This document shows positions 35,975 to 45,182 of a stretch of 64,000 nucleotides of DNA, one piece after another (positions within the stretch are counted from its first letter, which is position 1; every line of letters starts with the position of its first letter). The stretch lies in contig NZ_CP036175.1 of NCBI RefSeq assembly GCF_003261575.2, positions 620,001-684,000 on the forward strand, given 5' to 3'. The stretch is from Klebsiella huaxiensis. Lineage in GTDB: Bacteria > Pseudomonadota > Gammaproteobacteria > Enterobacterales > Enterobacteriaceae. The notes beneath the pieces were generated by a model. The model worked only from the letters and a program-made list of their open reading frames with translations, made no database searches and was not told where the DNA came from. The position numbers and the translations under genes are program-made.

Positions 35975-36286
35975 ATGTACGCGGTTTTCCAAAGTGGTGG
36001 TAAACAACACCGAGTAAGCGAAGGTCAAACCATTCGCCTGGAAAAGCTGGACATCGCAACTGGCGAAGCTGTTGAGTTCGCTGAAGTGCTGATGATCGCA
36101 AACGGTGAAGAAATTAAGATCGGCGTTCCTTTTGTTGAGGGCGGCGTAATCAAAGCTGAAGTTGTTGCTCATGGTCGTGGCGAGAAAGTTAAAATCGTTA
36201 AGTTTCGTCGTCGTAAACACTACCGTAAGCAGCAGGGCCATCGTCAGTGGTTCACTGATGTGAAAATTACTGGCATCAGCGCCTAA
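35975..36286 (+). CDS. rplU: 50S ribosomal protein L21
   Basis: 103 residues, the usual L21 length. MYAVFQSGGKQHRVSEGQ is the conserved start, and KFRRRKHYRKQQGHRQ is the 23S-binding basic region near the end. First gene of rplU-rpmA; rpmA starts 19 bp downstream. Confidence 0.99.
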   Translation: MYAVFQSGGKQHRVSEGQTIRLEKLDIATGEAVEFAEVLMIANGEEIKIGVPFVEGGVIKAEVVAHGRGEKVKIVKFRRRKHYRKQQGHRQWFTDVKITGISA

Positions 36287-36305
36287 GACCTGAGGAGAGA
36301 TTTAA

Positions 36306-36563
36306 ATGGCACATAAAAAGGCTGGCGGCTCAACTCGTAACGGTCGCGATTCAGAAGCTAAACGCCTTGGCGTTAAGCGTTTCGGTGGCGAATCCGTTCT
36401 GGCGGGTAGCATCATCGTTCGTCAACGTGGTACCAAATTCCACGCTGGCACTAACGTAGGTTGCGGTCGTGACCACACTCTGTTTGCTAAAGCAGACGGC
36501 AAAGTGAAATTTGAAGTTAAAGGCCCGAACAACCGTAAATACATCAGCATCGTTGCTGAGTAA
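36306..36563 (+). CDS. rpmA: 50S ribosomal protein L27
   Basis: 85 residues. The N-terminal AHKKAGGSTRNGRDS reaches the peptidyl-transferase centre. No cleavable Firmicutes-type extension. GGRDH-like segment GCGRDHTLFA is present. Followed by an intrinsic terminator, then yhbE. Confidence 0.99.
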   Translation: MAHKKAGGSTRNGRDSEAKRLGVKRFGGESVLAGSIIVRQRGTKFHAGTNVGCGRDHTLFAKADGKVKFEVKGPNNRKYISIVAE

Positions 36564-36588
36564 GTTTTTCGTGGTCCGGTAACGGATT

Positions 36589-36617
36589 AAAGCCCCGCAA
36601 CGTGTTGCGGGGCTTTT
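36589..36617 (+). terminator. Terminator after rpmA
   Basis: AAAGCCCCGCAA (36589-36600), loop CGTG, TTGCGGGGCTTTTT (36605-36618). A textbook intrinsic terminator, though some transcription must pass into yhbE-obgE. Confidence 0.9.
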
Positions 36618-36658
36618 TACATTAGAATCCCGGATATTTTTCTGCAGGGAAAACGGGC

Positions 36659-37624
36659 ATGAAGCAGCAGGCCGGCATCGGCATTCTTTTAGCGCTCACC
36701 ACTGCAATGTGCTGGGGTGCTTTGCCGATCGCTATGAAGCAGGTTCTTGAAGTGATGGAGCCACCGACGGTGGTCTTTTATCGCTTCTTGATGGCAAGTT
36801 TTGGTCTTGGGGCCATCCTGGCTATCAAAAGAAAGCTACCTCCGCTGCGTATCTTTCGCAAGCCGCGCTGGCTGATACTGCTGGCTATTGCGACAGGTGG
36901 TTTGTTCGGTAACTTCATTCTGTTTAGTTCTTCCCTGCAATATCTCAGTCCCACCGCTTCCCAGGTGATTGGTCAGTTGTCCCCTGTCGGTATGATGGTT
37001 GCCAGCGTTTTTATCCTCAAAGAGAGAATGCGCGGCACTCAGATTGTGGGGGCGATGATGCTGGTTAGCGGTCTGGTGATGTTCTTCAACACCAGCCTGA
37101 TTGAGATTTTTACCCGCCTGACTGATTACACGTGGGGGGTAATTTTTGGTGTTGGGGCCGCGACGGTGTGGGTGAGTTATGGCGTCGCGCAAAAGGTGTT
37201 ATTACGCCGTCTGGCATCACAGCAGATCCTTTTTTTGCTGTACACTTTATGTACGATAGCGCTTCTGCCGTTAGCGACACCATCGCAGGTACTGGCACTA
37301 AGCGACTGGCAACTGGCCTGCCTGGTTTTTTGCGGGTTGAATACTCTGGTGGGCTACGGTGCGCTTGCGGAAGCTATGGCGCGCTGGCAGGCGGCGCAAG
37401 TGAGCGCGTTGATTACCTTAACGCCGCTGTTTACGCTACTATTTTCAGATTTATTATCACTGGCCTGGCCAGACGTTTTCGCCAGACCGCTGTTGAACCT
37501 GATGGGTTATCTCGGTGCGTTTGTCGTGGTTGCGGGCGCGATGTATTCCGCCGTCGGCCATCGTCTTTGGGGACGGTGGCGAAAGCGAGGAGCGGTTGTG
37601 CCGCTGCCCCGCTCAGGCGAATGA
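36659..37624 (+). CDS. yhbE: YhbE, EamA/DMT-family transporter
   Basis: 321 residues and ten membrane helices in two EamA repeats (about 7-140 and 155-300). Drug/metabolite transporter superfamily; the substrate is not known. It sits between rpmA and obgE, as in E. coli. The C-terminus is basic and cytoplasmic (WGRWRKRG). Confidence 0.93.
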   Translation: MKQQAGIGILLALTTAMCWGALPIAMKQVLEVMEPPTVVFYRFLMASFGLGAILAIKRKLPPLRIFRKPRWLILLAIATGGLFGNFILFSSSLQYLSPTASQVIGQLSPVGMMVASVFILKERMRGTQIVGAMMLVSGLVMFFNTSLIEIFTRLTDYTWGVIFGVGAATVWVSYGVAQKVLLRRLASQQILFLLYTLCTIALLPLATPSQVLALSDWQLACLVFCGLNTLVGYGALAEAMARWQAAQVSALITLTPLFTLLFSDLLSLAWPDVFARPLLNLMGYLGAFVVVAGAMYSAVGHRLWGRWRKRGAVVPLPRSGE

Positions 37625-37639
37625 TTTACGGAGAGTAAA

Positions 37640-38812
37640 ATGAAGTTTGTTGATGAAGCAACGATCCTGGTCGTAGCAGGTGATGGCGGCAATGGTTGCG
37701 TTAGCTTCCGCCGCGAAAAATATATCCCGAGAGGCGGCCCGGACGGTGGTGATGGTGGTGATGGTGGTGATGTCTGGCTTGAAGCGGATGAGAACCTGAA
37801 TACCTTGATCGACTACCGTTTTGAGAAGTCCTTCCGCGCTGAGCGTGGACAGAATGGTCAGAGTCGCGATTGTACCGGTAAGCGCGGTAAAGATGTGACG
37901 GTGAAGGTGCCGGTAGGGACCCGTGTGATTGACCAGGGGACCGGTGAGACGATGGGCGATATGACCAAGCACGGTCAACGTCTGATGGTCGCAAAAGGCG
38001 GCTGGCACGGTCTGGGTAACACCCGCTTCAAATCGTCTGTCAACCGTACCCCGCGTCAGAAAACCATGGGTACACCAGGCGATAAACGCGATCTGCAACT
38101 GGAGCTGATGCTGCTGGCAGACGTAGGGATGCTGGGAATGCCGAATGCGGGTAAATCCACCTTTATTCGTGCAGTCTCAGCAGCGAAGCCCAAAGTCGCT
38201 GATTATCCGTTTACTACGCTGGTACCGAGCCTCGGTGTTGTGCGTATGGACAACGAGAAGAGCTTCGTCGTTGCGGATATCCCAGGACTGATTGAAGGCG
38301 CAGCAGAGGGAGCCGGTCTTGGTATTCGCTTCCTGAAGCACCTTGAACGCTGCCGTGTACTCTTGCACCTCATTGATATCGAACCGATTGACGGCTCCGA
38401 TCCGGTTGAGAACGCGCGGATCATTATCGGTGAGCTGGAGAAGTACAGCGAGAAACTGGCTTCTAAACCGCGTTGGTTGGTCTTTAACAAGATCGACCTG
38501 ATGGATAAAGTCGAGGCGGAAGCCAAAGCGAAAACCATCGCTGAAGCGCTGGGCTGGGAAGACAAGTTCTATCTGATTTCTGCCGCCAGCCAGCAGGGGG
38601 TGAAGGATCTGTGCTGGGACGTGATGACCTTTATCATCGAAAATCCAATCGTTCATGCGGAAGAAGCGAAGCCCGCAGAAAAAGTCGAGTTTATGTGGGA
38701 TGACTACCACCGTCAGCAGCTTGAAGAAGCTGCAGTGGAAGATGATGAAGATTGGGATGACGATTGGGACGAAGACGACGAAGAAGGCGTCGAATTCATC
38801 TACAAACGTTAA
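37640..38812 (+). CDS. obgE: Obg-family GTPase ObgE/CgtA
   Basis: 390 residues. An Obg domain with the Gly-rich GGPDGGDGGDGGD (about 31-43), then a G domain: GMPNAGKST (G1), DIPGLIEGA (G3), NKIDL (G4) and SAASQQG (G5). It ends in a very acidic tail (DDEDWDDDWDEDDEEG). It acts on 50S assembly and the stringent response. 15 bp after yhbE. Confidence 0.98.
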   Translation: MKFVDEATILVVAGDGGNGCVSFRREKYIPRGGPDGGDGGDGGDVWLEADENLNTLIDYRFEKSFRAERGQNGQSRDCTGKRGKDVTVKVPVGTRVIDQGTGETMGDMTKHGQRLMVAKGGWHGLGNTRFKSSVNRTPRQKTMGTPGDKRDLQLELMLLADVGMLGMPNAGKSTFIRAVSAAKPKVADYPFTTLVPSLGVVRMDNEKSFVVADIPGLIEGAAEGAGLGIRFLKHLERCRVLLHLIDIEPIDGSDPVENARIIIGELEKYSEKLASKPRWLVFNKIDLMDKVEAEAKAKTIAEALGWEDKFYLISAASQQGVKDLCWDVMTFIIENPIVHAEEAKPAEKVEFMWDDYHRQQLEEAAVEDDEDWDDDWDEDDEEGVEFIYKR

Positions 38813-38825
38813 CCTGGATAAAATG

Positions 38826-38853
38826 AAAGGGCCGCATATGATGCGGCCCTTTT
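38826..38853. terminator. Bidirectional terminator between obgE and dacB
   Basis: AAAGGGCCGCAT then ATGCGGCCCTTTT; a 9-bp GC stem (38829-38837 with 38841-38849) flanked by A's on the left and T's on the right, so it works for both convergent genes. Confidence 0.88.
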
Positions 38854-38856
38854 GCT

Positions 38857-40290
38857 TTAGTTATTCTGATACAGGTCTTTGTACAGTCGGCTCTCAAACC
38901 GCACGAGCGGAATACGTCGATTGCGCTGATCGGCTGGCGGTACGGCATAGCCTGATAAATATTGCACGAAAGCGACCTTCTGTCCGCTGGCCGTAGTGAT
39001 GAACCCGGCCAGGTTATACACCCCTTGCAGTGAACCCGTTTTGGCCGACACTTTTCCATCAACCCCTGCCTGATGTAGACCTGCACGGTATTGCAGAGAA
39101 CCATCATGGCCAGCCAGTGGCAGCATTGAGATAAAGTTAAGCTCGTTATCGTGCTGAGCAATGTACTGCAGTACCTGCATCATTGTCGCCGGCGCGATGA
39201 GGTTATGACGCGACAAACCTGAGCCATCGGCAATAATGGTATTCCCGAGATCCACACCGGCCTGCTGGCGCAGGATTTGCCGTACTGCATCGGAACCCGC
39301 TCGCCAGGTGCCCGGTACGCCGAAACGGGCGTGTCCAATGGTACGAAATACGGTATCGGCAATCATATTGTCTGATTTTTTCAGCATGATCCGCAGCAGG
39401 TCGTGCAGCGGTGCAGATTGGGTTGTTGCAAGCACGGTACCGGGGTCGTTAGCCAATGTCTGGCGCAGCAGCGTACCGCTCCAGGTAATGCCGGCATCAG
39501 TCAGTTCAGACTTCAGAATCGCACCGGCATAGCCCGCACCATCCTGGATGGCGAAGGCCAGCGGTAACGGCTCGCTGCGCTGCGGCAGACATCCGGTCAA
39601 GGTGTAGCGATTTAGATCGCCGGGGACCACATCAAGCTCACAGTATTGTGCTTCAGAAGAGCCACGGGCCAAAGTGCGCACCTGGCTGAACATGGTCACC
39701 GGGTAGTAAGATGCCACGCGGATAAACGCCAGATCTCCCGGCTTTTGCGCGCTGTAGAGCGAAATGGAGAAGCAGTTGCGATCGACAATAGCCGCCGCTG
39801 GGGGCGCGCTAAAGCATTGTGTCATATCATTCCACGGCCAGCCTGGCGCTTTGTCATGACTGGCAAACACAGAAGTATCGATAAGCACATTGCCTTCAAT
39901 ACGCTGGACACCCGCTTTTTTCAACGTGGCGACCATATTACGTATATCCTGGCGTTTGAGCGTTGGATCGCCGCCGAAACGGGCAATAAGATCGCCCTTT
40001 AGTACGCCACCTTCAAGATTGCCTTTAGTTTCCAGCGTCGTAGTGAAGCGGAAATTCGGACCCAGTTGCAGCAGCGCGGCCAGAGCGGTTATCACTTTCT
40101 GGGTGCTGGCTGGGAGCGCCATTTGTTGGCTGTGAAAGTCTATCTCCGGCGTCGGGGAGCCTACCTTTTGTGCCATAAAGGCAAGGTTCGCACCCGCAGG
40201 AAGCTGGTTGATGTACTCGTCAATATTCGCCGCTTGAGCGCTAATCGCTATGCCGGCAGTCAATCCGATGATAAATCTGGAAAATCGCAT
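38857..40290 (-). CDS. dacB: D-alanyl-D-alanine carboxypeptidase/endopeptidase PBP4
   Basis: 477 residues. Sec signal cleaved after ISAQA (about residue 20). Active-site Ser is S62 in STQK (62-65), with SDN in KKSDNMIAD and KTG in SAKTGSLQG. A class C PBP that cleaves D-Ala-D-Ala and cross-links in the periplasm. Convergent with obgE, divergent from greA. Confidence 0.97.
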   Translation of the reverse strand: MRFSRFIIGLTAGIAISAQAANIDEYINQLPAGANLAFMAQKVGSPTPEIDFHSQQMALPASTQKVITALAALLQLGPNFRFTTTLETKGNLEGGVLKGDLIARFGGDPTLKRQDIRNMVATLKKAGVQRIEGNVLIDTSVFASHDKAPGWPWNDMTQCFSAPPAAAIVDRNCFSISLYSAQKPGDLAFIRVASYYPVTMFSQVRTLARGSSEAQYCELDVVPGDLNRYTLTGCLPQRSEPLPLAFAIQDGAGYAGAILKSELTDAGITWSGTLLRQTLANDPGTVLATTQSAPLHDLLRIMLKKSDNMIADTVFRTIGHARFGVPGTWRAGSDAVRQILRQQAGVDLGNTIIADGSGLSRHNLIAPATMMQVLQYIAQHDNELNFISMLPLAGHDGSLQYRAGLHQAGVDGKVSAKTGSLQGVYNLAGFITTASGQKVAFVQYLSGYAVPPADQRNRRIPLVRFESRLYKDLYQNN

Positions 40291-40355
40291 AATCTCGCGC
40301 TAACAACCTGAAACCGAGCCGTCATACTACGGTGCAACACCCTGTAAAGTAAACG

Positions 40356-40384
40356 ATGACCCATAGTGAACTTCAGGGTAAAAT
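40356..40384 (+). promoter_or_regulatory. greA/GraL promoter
   Basis: ATGACC (40356-40361), 17 bases, TAAAAT (40379-40384), placing the start near 40391 and about 135 bp before greA. Confidence 0.6.
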
Positions 40385-40390
40385 ACATAT

Positions 40391-40447
40391 CAAATTGAAA
40401 ATTGCTGCTGACCTGGGGATTGCTTCCCGGGTCGGTTTTCTTTTTGC
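40391..40447 (+). ncRNA. graL: GraL leader small RNA of greA
   Basis: Between the putative start and greA lies an intrinsic terminator: GACCTGGG (40410-40417) with CCCGGGTC (40426-40433), then GGTTTTCTTTTT. In E. coli the same position makes GraL, short attenuated transcripts from the greA leader. Ends here are estimated from the promoter and T tract. Confidence 0.6.
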
Positions 40448-40525
40448 TCCTGTCTTGCTTAAGGCTTGGCTGGTTGCGGAACGGCGGTGTCCGTTCCATG
40501 AAAGAATGATAAAGAGGTATAACAA

Positions 40526-41002
40526 ATGCAAGCTATTCCGATGACCTTACGTGGCGCTGAAAAATTGCGCGAAGAACTGGATTTTCTGAAGTCCGTGCGC
40601 CGCCCTGAAATTATTGCTGCTATCGCTGATGCCCGTGAGCACGGCGATCTGAAAGAGAATGCTGAGTATCATGCCGCTCGTGAACAGCAGGGTTTTTGTG
40701 AAGGTCGCATTAAGGATATCGAAGCGAAACTGTCGAATGCGCAGGTTATCGATATCACCAAAATGCCCAACAATGGTCGGGTGATTTTTGGTTCTACGGT
40801 CAGCGTTCTGAATCTTGATACCGATGAAGAGCAGACTTACCGTATCGTTGGCGACGATGAAGCTGATTTTAAGCAAAATCTGATTTCTGTAAACTCGCCG
40901 ATTGCACGTGGCCTGATCGGTAAAGAACAGGATGATGTTGTCGTAATCCGTACACCAGGCGGTGAAGTCGAATTCGAAATTATTAAGGTTGAGTACCTTT
41001 AA
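40526..41002 (+). CDS. greA: Transcript cleavage factor GreA
   Basis: 158 residues, the E. coli length. N-terminal coiled coil with the acidic tip AIADAREHGDLKENAEYHAAREQ (D41 and E44), then a globular C-terminal domain. It enters the RNA polymerase secondary channel and triggers RNA cleavage in backtracked complexes. Its leader holds an attenuator. Confidence 0.98.
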   Translation: MQAIPMTLRGAEKLREELDFLKSVRRPEIIAAIADAREHGDLKENAEYHAAREQQGFCEGRIKDIEAKLSNAQVIDITKMPNNGRVIFGSTVSVLNLDTDEEQTYRIVGDDEADFKQNLISVNSPIARGLIGKEQDDVVVIRTPGGEVEFEIIKVEYL

Positions 41003-41045
41003 TCCGAATTTACGGCTACGATGTTGATGGATTGTAAAGAAAGGA

Positions 41046-41068
41046 AAAAGGCCGCATAGCGGCCTTTT
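41046..41068. terminator. Terminator between greA and yhbY
   Basis: AAAAGGCCGC (41046-41055), loop ATA, GCGGCCTTTT (41059-41068). Symmetrical, so it can serve both converging genes. Confidence 0.85.
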
Positions 41069-41154
41069 ATCAACGTCCGGAGCATGGCATTTTGCTCGTC
41101 TACCCGCAGAAAACCCTCGATTTACACAAAGTTGTGTCGATAACCAGGATATTC

Positions 41155-41448
41155 TTAGCGTGGCAGCGAGATTTTACGCTCTTTAGTCGGGCGATACAGG
41201 ACCAGCGTTTTACCGATGACCTGTACGTTACAGGCGCCGGTTTCGCGCACGATGGCTTCCACGATCAAGGTTTTAGTGTCGCGATCTTCCGAGGCGATCT
41301 TCACCTTGATAAGTTCATGGTGCTCTAACGCTTGTTCAATCTCGGCCAGTACCCCTTCGGTCAAACCATTGTTGCCAAGCATAACTACCGGCTTGAGCGG
41401 ATGTGCCAGACCTTTCAGGTGCTGTTTTTGTTTAGTACTCAGATTCAT
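41155..41448 (-). CDS. yhbY: YhbY, CRM-domain pre-50S-binding protein
   Basis: 97 residues from ATG 41448 (MNLSTKQKQHLKGLAH); the frame continues 19 codons upstream without family similarity. The CRM fold has the conserved GNNGLT loop (GxxG). It associates with pre-50S ribosomes. Divergent from rlmE. Confidence 0.95.
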   Translation of the reverse strand: MNLSTKQKQHLKGLAHPLKPVVMLGNNGLTEGVLAEIEQALEHHELIKVKIASEDRDTKTLIVEAIVRETGACNVQVIGKTLVLYRPTKERKISLPR

Positions 41449-41572
41449 CGTATTTTTTTGCTTACGTTGGGATTGAAAACGGTTCATTCTACCGCCATCT
41501 CCCATATATCGCCAAACTACCGCGTCGATTTTTACGTCGCAAAGTATGATGAACCCGAAATGGGAATGTTAA

Positions 41573-42202
41573 ATGACAGGTAAAAAGCGTTCTGCCAGCT
41601 CAAGTCGTTGGCTCCAGGAACACTTTAGCGATAAATATGTTCAACAGGCACAGAAAAAGGGGTTACGTTCCCGTGCCTGGTTTAAACTTGATGAAATACA
41701 GCAAAGTGACAAAATTTTTAAACCGGGGATGACGATTGTTGACCTCGGCGCTGCACCCGGTGGCTGGTCGCAATACGCGGTTACGCAGATCGGTAACAGC
41801 GGCCGCATCATTGCTTGCGATCTTTTACCTATGGATCCAATCGTCGGTGTGGACTTCCTTCAGGGTGACTTTCGTGATGAATTAGTCCTGAAAGCGTTAC
41901 TTGAGCGCGTAGGTGACAGTAAAGTACAAGTGGTCATGTCCGATATGGCACCAAATATGTGTGGAACACCGGCGGTGGATATTCCCCGGGCCATGTATCT
42001 GGTGGAATTGGCGCTTGGAATGGCTCGTGATGTATTAGCGCCAGGTGGTAGTTTTGTAGTGAAGGTGTTCCAGGGCGAAGGCTTCGATGAGTATCTAAGA
42101 GAGATTCGCTCCCTGTTTACGAAGGTCAAAGTTCGTAAGCCGGACTCTTCTCGCGCCCGTTCGCGTGAAGTGTACATTGTAGCGACCGGGCGTAAACCAT
42201 AA
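41573..42202 (+). CDS. rlmE: 23S rRNA (U2552) 2'-O-methyltransferase
   Basis: 209 residues. A Rossmann SAM site VDLGAAPGGWSQ and the K-D-K catalytic set (K38, D124 in SDMAPNMCG, K164 in FVVKVF). A heat-shock enzyme needed for 50S maturation. 99 bp before ftsH and cotranscribed, as in E. coli. Confidence 0.98.
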   Translation: MTGKKRSASSSRWLQEHFSDKYVQQAQKKGLRSRAWFKLDEIQQSDKIFKPGMTIVDLGAAPGGWSQYAVTQIGNSGRIIACDLLPMDPIVGVDFLQGDFRDELVLKALLERVGDSKVQVVMSDMAPNMCGTPAVDIPRAMYLVELALGMARDVLAPGGSFVVKVFQGEGFDEYLREIRSLFTKVKVRKPDSSRARSREVYIVATGRKP

Positions 42203-42301
42203 CCGGTAGATTTCAAACGAAAGTTTGAAAGAAACTGGATATAGAGTATCCTGACGCTGTTTTTAACACAGTTGTAATAAGAGGTTAATCCCTTGAGTGA
42301 C

Positions 42302-44236
42302 ATGGCGAAAAACCTAATACTCTGGCTGGTCATTGCCGTTGTGCTGATGTCAGTATTCCAGAGCTTTGGGCCCAGCGAGTCGAATGGCCGAAAGGTAGAT
42401 TATTCAACCTTCCTGCAAGAGGTCAATCAGGACCAGGTTCGCGAAGCGCGTATCAACGGACGTGAGATTAACGTTACCAAGAAAGATAGTAACCGTTACA
42501 CGACTTACATTCCGGTTAACGATCCGAAGCTGCTCGATAACCTGTTGACGAAAAACGTCAAAGTGGTTGGCGAACCGCCAGAAGAGCCAAGCCTGCTGGC
42601 TTCTATCTTCATTTCCTGGTTCCCAATGCTGTTGTTGATTGGTGTCTGGATCTTCTTCATGCGTCAGATGCAGGGCGGCGGTGGCAAAGGTGCCATGTCG
42701 TTCGGTAAGAGCAAAGCGCGCATGTTGACGGAGGATCAGATCAAAACCACTTTTGCCGATGTTGCGGGTTGTGACGAAGCAAAAGAGGAAGTGGCTGAAC
42801 TGGTTGAATACCTGCGCGAGCCAAGCCGCTTCCAGAAACTGGGCGGTAAAATCCCGAAAGGCGTCCTGATGGTTGGTCCTCCGGGTACGGGTAAAACGCT
42901 GTTGGCGAAAGCGATCGCTGGCGAAGCTAAAGTACCGTTCTTTACTATTTCGGGCTCTGACTTTGTTGAAATGTTTGTGGGTGTCGGTGCATCACGTGTG
43001 CGTGACATGTTCGAACAGGCCAAGAAAGCGGCTCCATGCATTATCTTCATCGATGAAATCGATGCCGTTGGTCGCCAGCGTGGCGCCGGTCTTGGCGGCG
43101 GTCATGATGAACGTGAGCAGACTCTGAACCAAATGCTGGTTGAGATGGATGGCTTCGAAGGTAATGAAGGCATTATCGTGATTGCTGCGACTAACCGTCC
43201 TGACGTACTTGACCCGGCTCTGCTGCGTCCTGGCCGTTTTGACCGTCAGGTTGTGGTGGGTCTGCCGGATGTCCGTGGCCGTGAACAGATTCTTAAAGTT
43301 CACATGCGTCGCGTACCGCTGTCTCCTGATATCGATGCAGCAATCATTGCCCGCGGAACACCTGGTTTCTCCGGTGCTGACCTGGCAAACCTGGTGAACG
43401 AAGCTGCGTTGTTCGCTGCGCGTGGCAACAAGCGTGTTGTTTCGATGGTTGAGTTCGAGAAAGCGAAAGACAAAATCATGATGGGCGCGGAACGTCGCTC
43501 CATGGTGATGACAGAAGCGCAGAAGGAATCCACCGCGTATCACGAAGCTGGCCACGCGATTATTGGTCGTCTGGTTCCGGAACACGATCCGGTGCATAAA
43601 GTGACGATTATTCCGCGCGGACGTGCGTTGGGTGTGACCTTCTTCTTGCCTGAAGGCGACGCAATCAGCGCCAGCCGTCAGAAACTGGAAAGTCAGATCT
43701 CAACTCTGTACGGTGGTCGTCTTGCAGAAGAGATTATCTACGGCGTAGAGCATGTTTCTACCGGGGCGTCGAACGACATTAAAGTCGCGACTAACCTGGC
43801 GCGTAACATGGTGACCCAGTGGGGCTTCTCTGACAAACTCGGTCCGCTGCTGTATGCGGAAGAAGAAGGCGAAGTATTCCTTGGCCGTAGCGTTGCGAAA
43901 GCGAAGCATATGTCCGATGAAACGGCACGTATTATCGACCAGGAAGTGAAATCACTGATTGAGCGTAACTACGATCGTGCACGTCGCCTTCTGAACGATA
44001 ACATGGACATCCTGCACGCGATGAAAGATGCGCTCATGAAATATGAGACCATCGATGCACCGCAGATTGATGATCTGATGGCTCGCCGCGATGTTCGCCC
44101 GCCAGCTGGCTGGGAAGAACCGGGTTCATCTAATAATTCTGGCAATAATGGCACCCCGAGTGCGCCGCGTCCGGTCGATGAACCGCGTACGCCAAACCCG
44201 GGCAACACCATGTCAGAACAGCTAGGCGACAAATAA
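42302..44236 (+). CDS. ftsH: ATP-dependent zinc metalloprotease FtsH
   Basis: 644 residues from ATG 42302. A TTG at 42293 three codons earlier has a better-spaced GAGG and is a possible start. Two membrane segments (about 5-23 and 99-120) flank a periplasmic domain. AAA module: GPPGTGKT, IIFIDEIDAVG, second region of homology RPGRFDRQ. Zinc site HEAGH near 417-421 plus a distal Asp. It degrades sigma-32, LpxC and unassembled membrane proteins. The C-terminal tail is low complexity. Confidence 0.98.
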   Translation: MAKNLILWLVIAVVLMSVFQSFGPSESNGRKVDYSTFLQEVNQDQVREARINGREINVTKKDSNRYTTYIPVNDPKLLDNLLTKNVKVVGEPPEEPSLLASIFISWFPMLLLIGVWIFFMRQMQGGGGKGAMSFGKSKARMLTEDQIKTTFADVAGCDEAKEEVAELVEYLREPSRFQKLGGKIPKGVLMVGPPGTGKTLLAKAIAGEAKVPFFTISGSDFVEMFVGVGASRVRDMFEQAKKAAPCIIFIDEIDAVGRQRGAGLGGGHDEREQTLNQMLVEMDGFEGNEGIIVIAATNRPDVLDPALLRPGRFDRQVVVGLPDVRGREQILKVHMRRVPLSPDIDAAIIARGTPGFSGADLANLVNEAALFAARGNKRVVSMVEFEKAKDKIMMGAERRSMVMTEAQKESTAYHEAGHAIIGRLVPEHDPVHKVTIIPRGRALGVTFFLPEGDAISASRQKLESQISTLYGGRLAEEIIYGVEHVSTGASNDIKVATNLARNMVTQWGFSDKLGPLLYAEEEGEVFLGRSVAKAKHMSDETARIIDQEVKSLIERNYDRARRLLNDNMDILHAMKDALMKYETIDAPQIDDLMARRDVRPPAGWEEPGSSNNSGNNGTPSAPRPVDEPRTPNPGNTMSEQLGDK

Positions 44237-44267
44237 GTTAGCCGCTATTGATCTGCTGTACTTTTCT

Positions 44268-44299
44268 AAAACCCCTGGGCATCCGCTCCGGGGTTTTTC
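44268..44299 (+). terminator. Terminator after ftsH
   Basis: AAAACCCC and GGGGTTTTT form the base of a hairpin (44268-44275 with 44290-44298) with TGG/CCG continuing it. It lies in the 97-bp gap before folP. Confidence 0.75.
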
Positions 44300-44333
44300 T
44301 TTTTCAACCTCTCTCTGATTCAGGGATTTTGTG

Positions 44334-45182
44334 ATGAAACTCGTAGCCCAGCGTTCGACCCTCGATCTCTCTCATCCACATGTGATGGGGATTCTCAACG
44401 TTACACCGGACTCGTTCTCTGATGGCGGGACTCACAATACGCTGGTAGAAGCGGTTAAACATGCCAATCTGATGATTAACGCCGGAGCGACCATCATTGA
44501 CATCGGTGGAGAATCGACACGCCCGGGGGCTGTGGATGTTAGCGTTGAGGAGGAGCTGGCACGAGTGATTCCGACGGTGGAAGCTATTGCTCAGCGCTTC
44601 GAGGTGTGGATTTCCGTTGATACCTCGAAGCCGGAAGTCATTCGAGAGTCAGCGCGGGTCGGCGCGCATATCATCAATGATATTCGTTCGCTCACGGAGC
44701 CTGGTGCGCTGGAAGCGGCAGCCGAAACCGGGTTACCTGTATGTCTCATGCACATGCAGGGACAGCCGAAAACAATGCAGGAAGCGCCAAAGTATGCCGA
44801 TGTCTTTGCTGATGTTGAGCGCTTTTTTGTCGAACATATTGTGCGTTGCGAGCGGGCTGGTATCTCAAAAGAGAAATTGCTGCTCGACCCGGGATTCGGT
44901 TTCGGTAAAAATCTTTCTCATAATTATGAACTGCTTGCCCGGCTTGGGGAATTCCATCATTTCGGTCTCCCGCTACTGGTAGGTATGTCGCGTAAGTCAA
45001 TGGTAGGTCAGCTACTGAATGTTGGGCCGACAGAGCGCCTGAATGGTAGCCTGGCTTGCGCAGTCATTGCAGCAATGCAGGGCGCGCAGATTATCCGCGT
45101 CCATGATGTCAAAGAAACGGTAGAAGCGCTGCGTGTGGTGGAAGCTACCTTGGCCGCTAAGGAAAATAAACGTTATGAGTAA
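44334..45182 (+). CDS. folP: Dihydropteroate synthase
   Basis: 282 residues from ATG 44334 (MKLVAQRSTLD). It joins pABA to dihydropterin diphosphate; target of sulfonamides. Motifs: GILNVTPDSFSDGG, IDIGGESTRPGA and LDPGFGFGK, all intact. Its last 8 bp overlap glmM. Confidence 0.98.
   Translation: MKLVAQRSTLDLSHPHVMGILNVTPDSFSDGGTHNTLVEAVKHANLMINAGATIIDIGGESTRPGAVDVSVEEELARVIPTVEAIAQRFEVWISVDTSKPEVIRESARVGAHIINDIRSLTEPGALEAAAETGLPVCLMHMQGQPKTMQEAPKYADVFADVERFFVEHIVRCERAGISKEKLLLDPGFGFGKNLSHNYELLARLGEFHHFGLPLLVGMSRKSMVGQLLNVGPTERLNGSLACAVIAAMQGAQIIRVHDVKETVEALRVVEATLAAKENKRYE

Noticed and set aside
37755..37790. Gly-Asp coding repeat in obgE as a possible microsatellite or CRISPR-like repeat
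   Set aside because: It is the normal Gly-rich Obg-fold segment; no spacers or array structure. No CRISPR array was seen anywhere in the window.
42293..42301. TTG as the ftsH start
   Set aside because: Possible by ribosome-site spacing, but the ATG three codons later is the usual family start; recorded as an alternative only.
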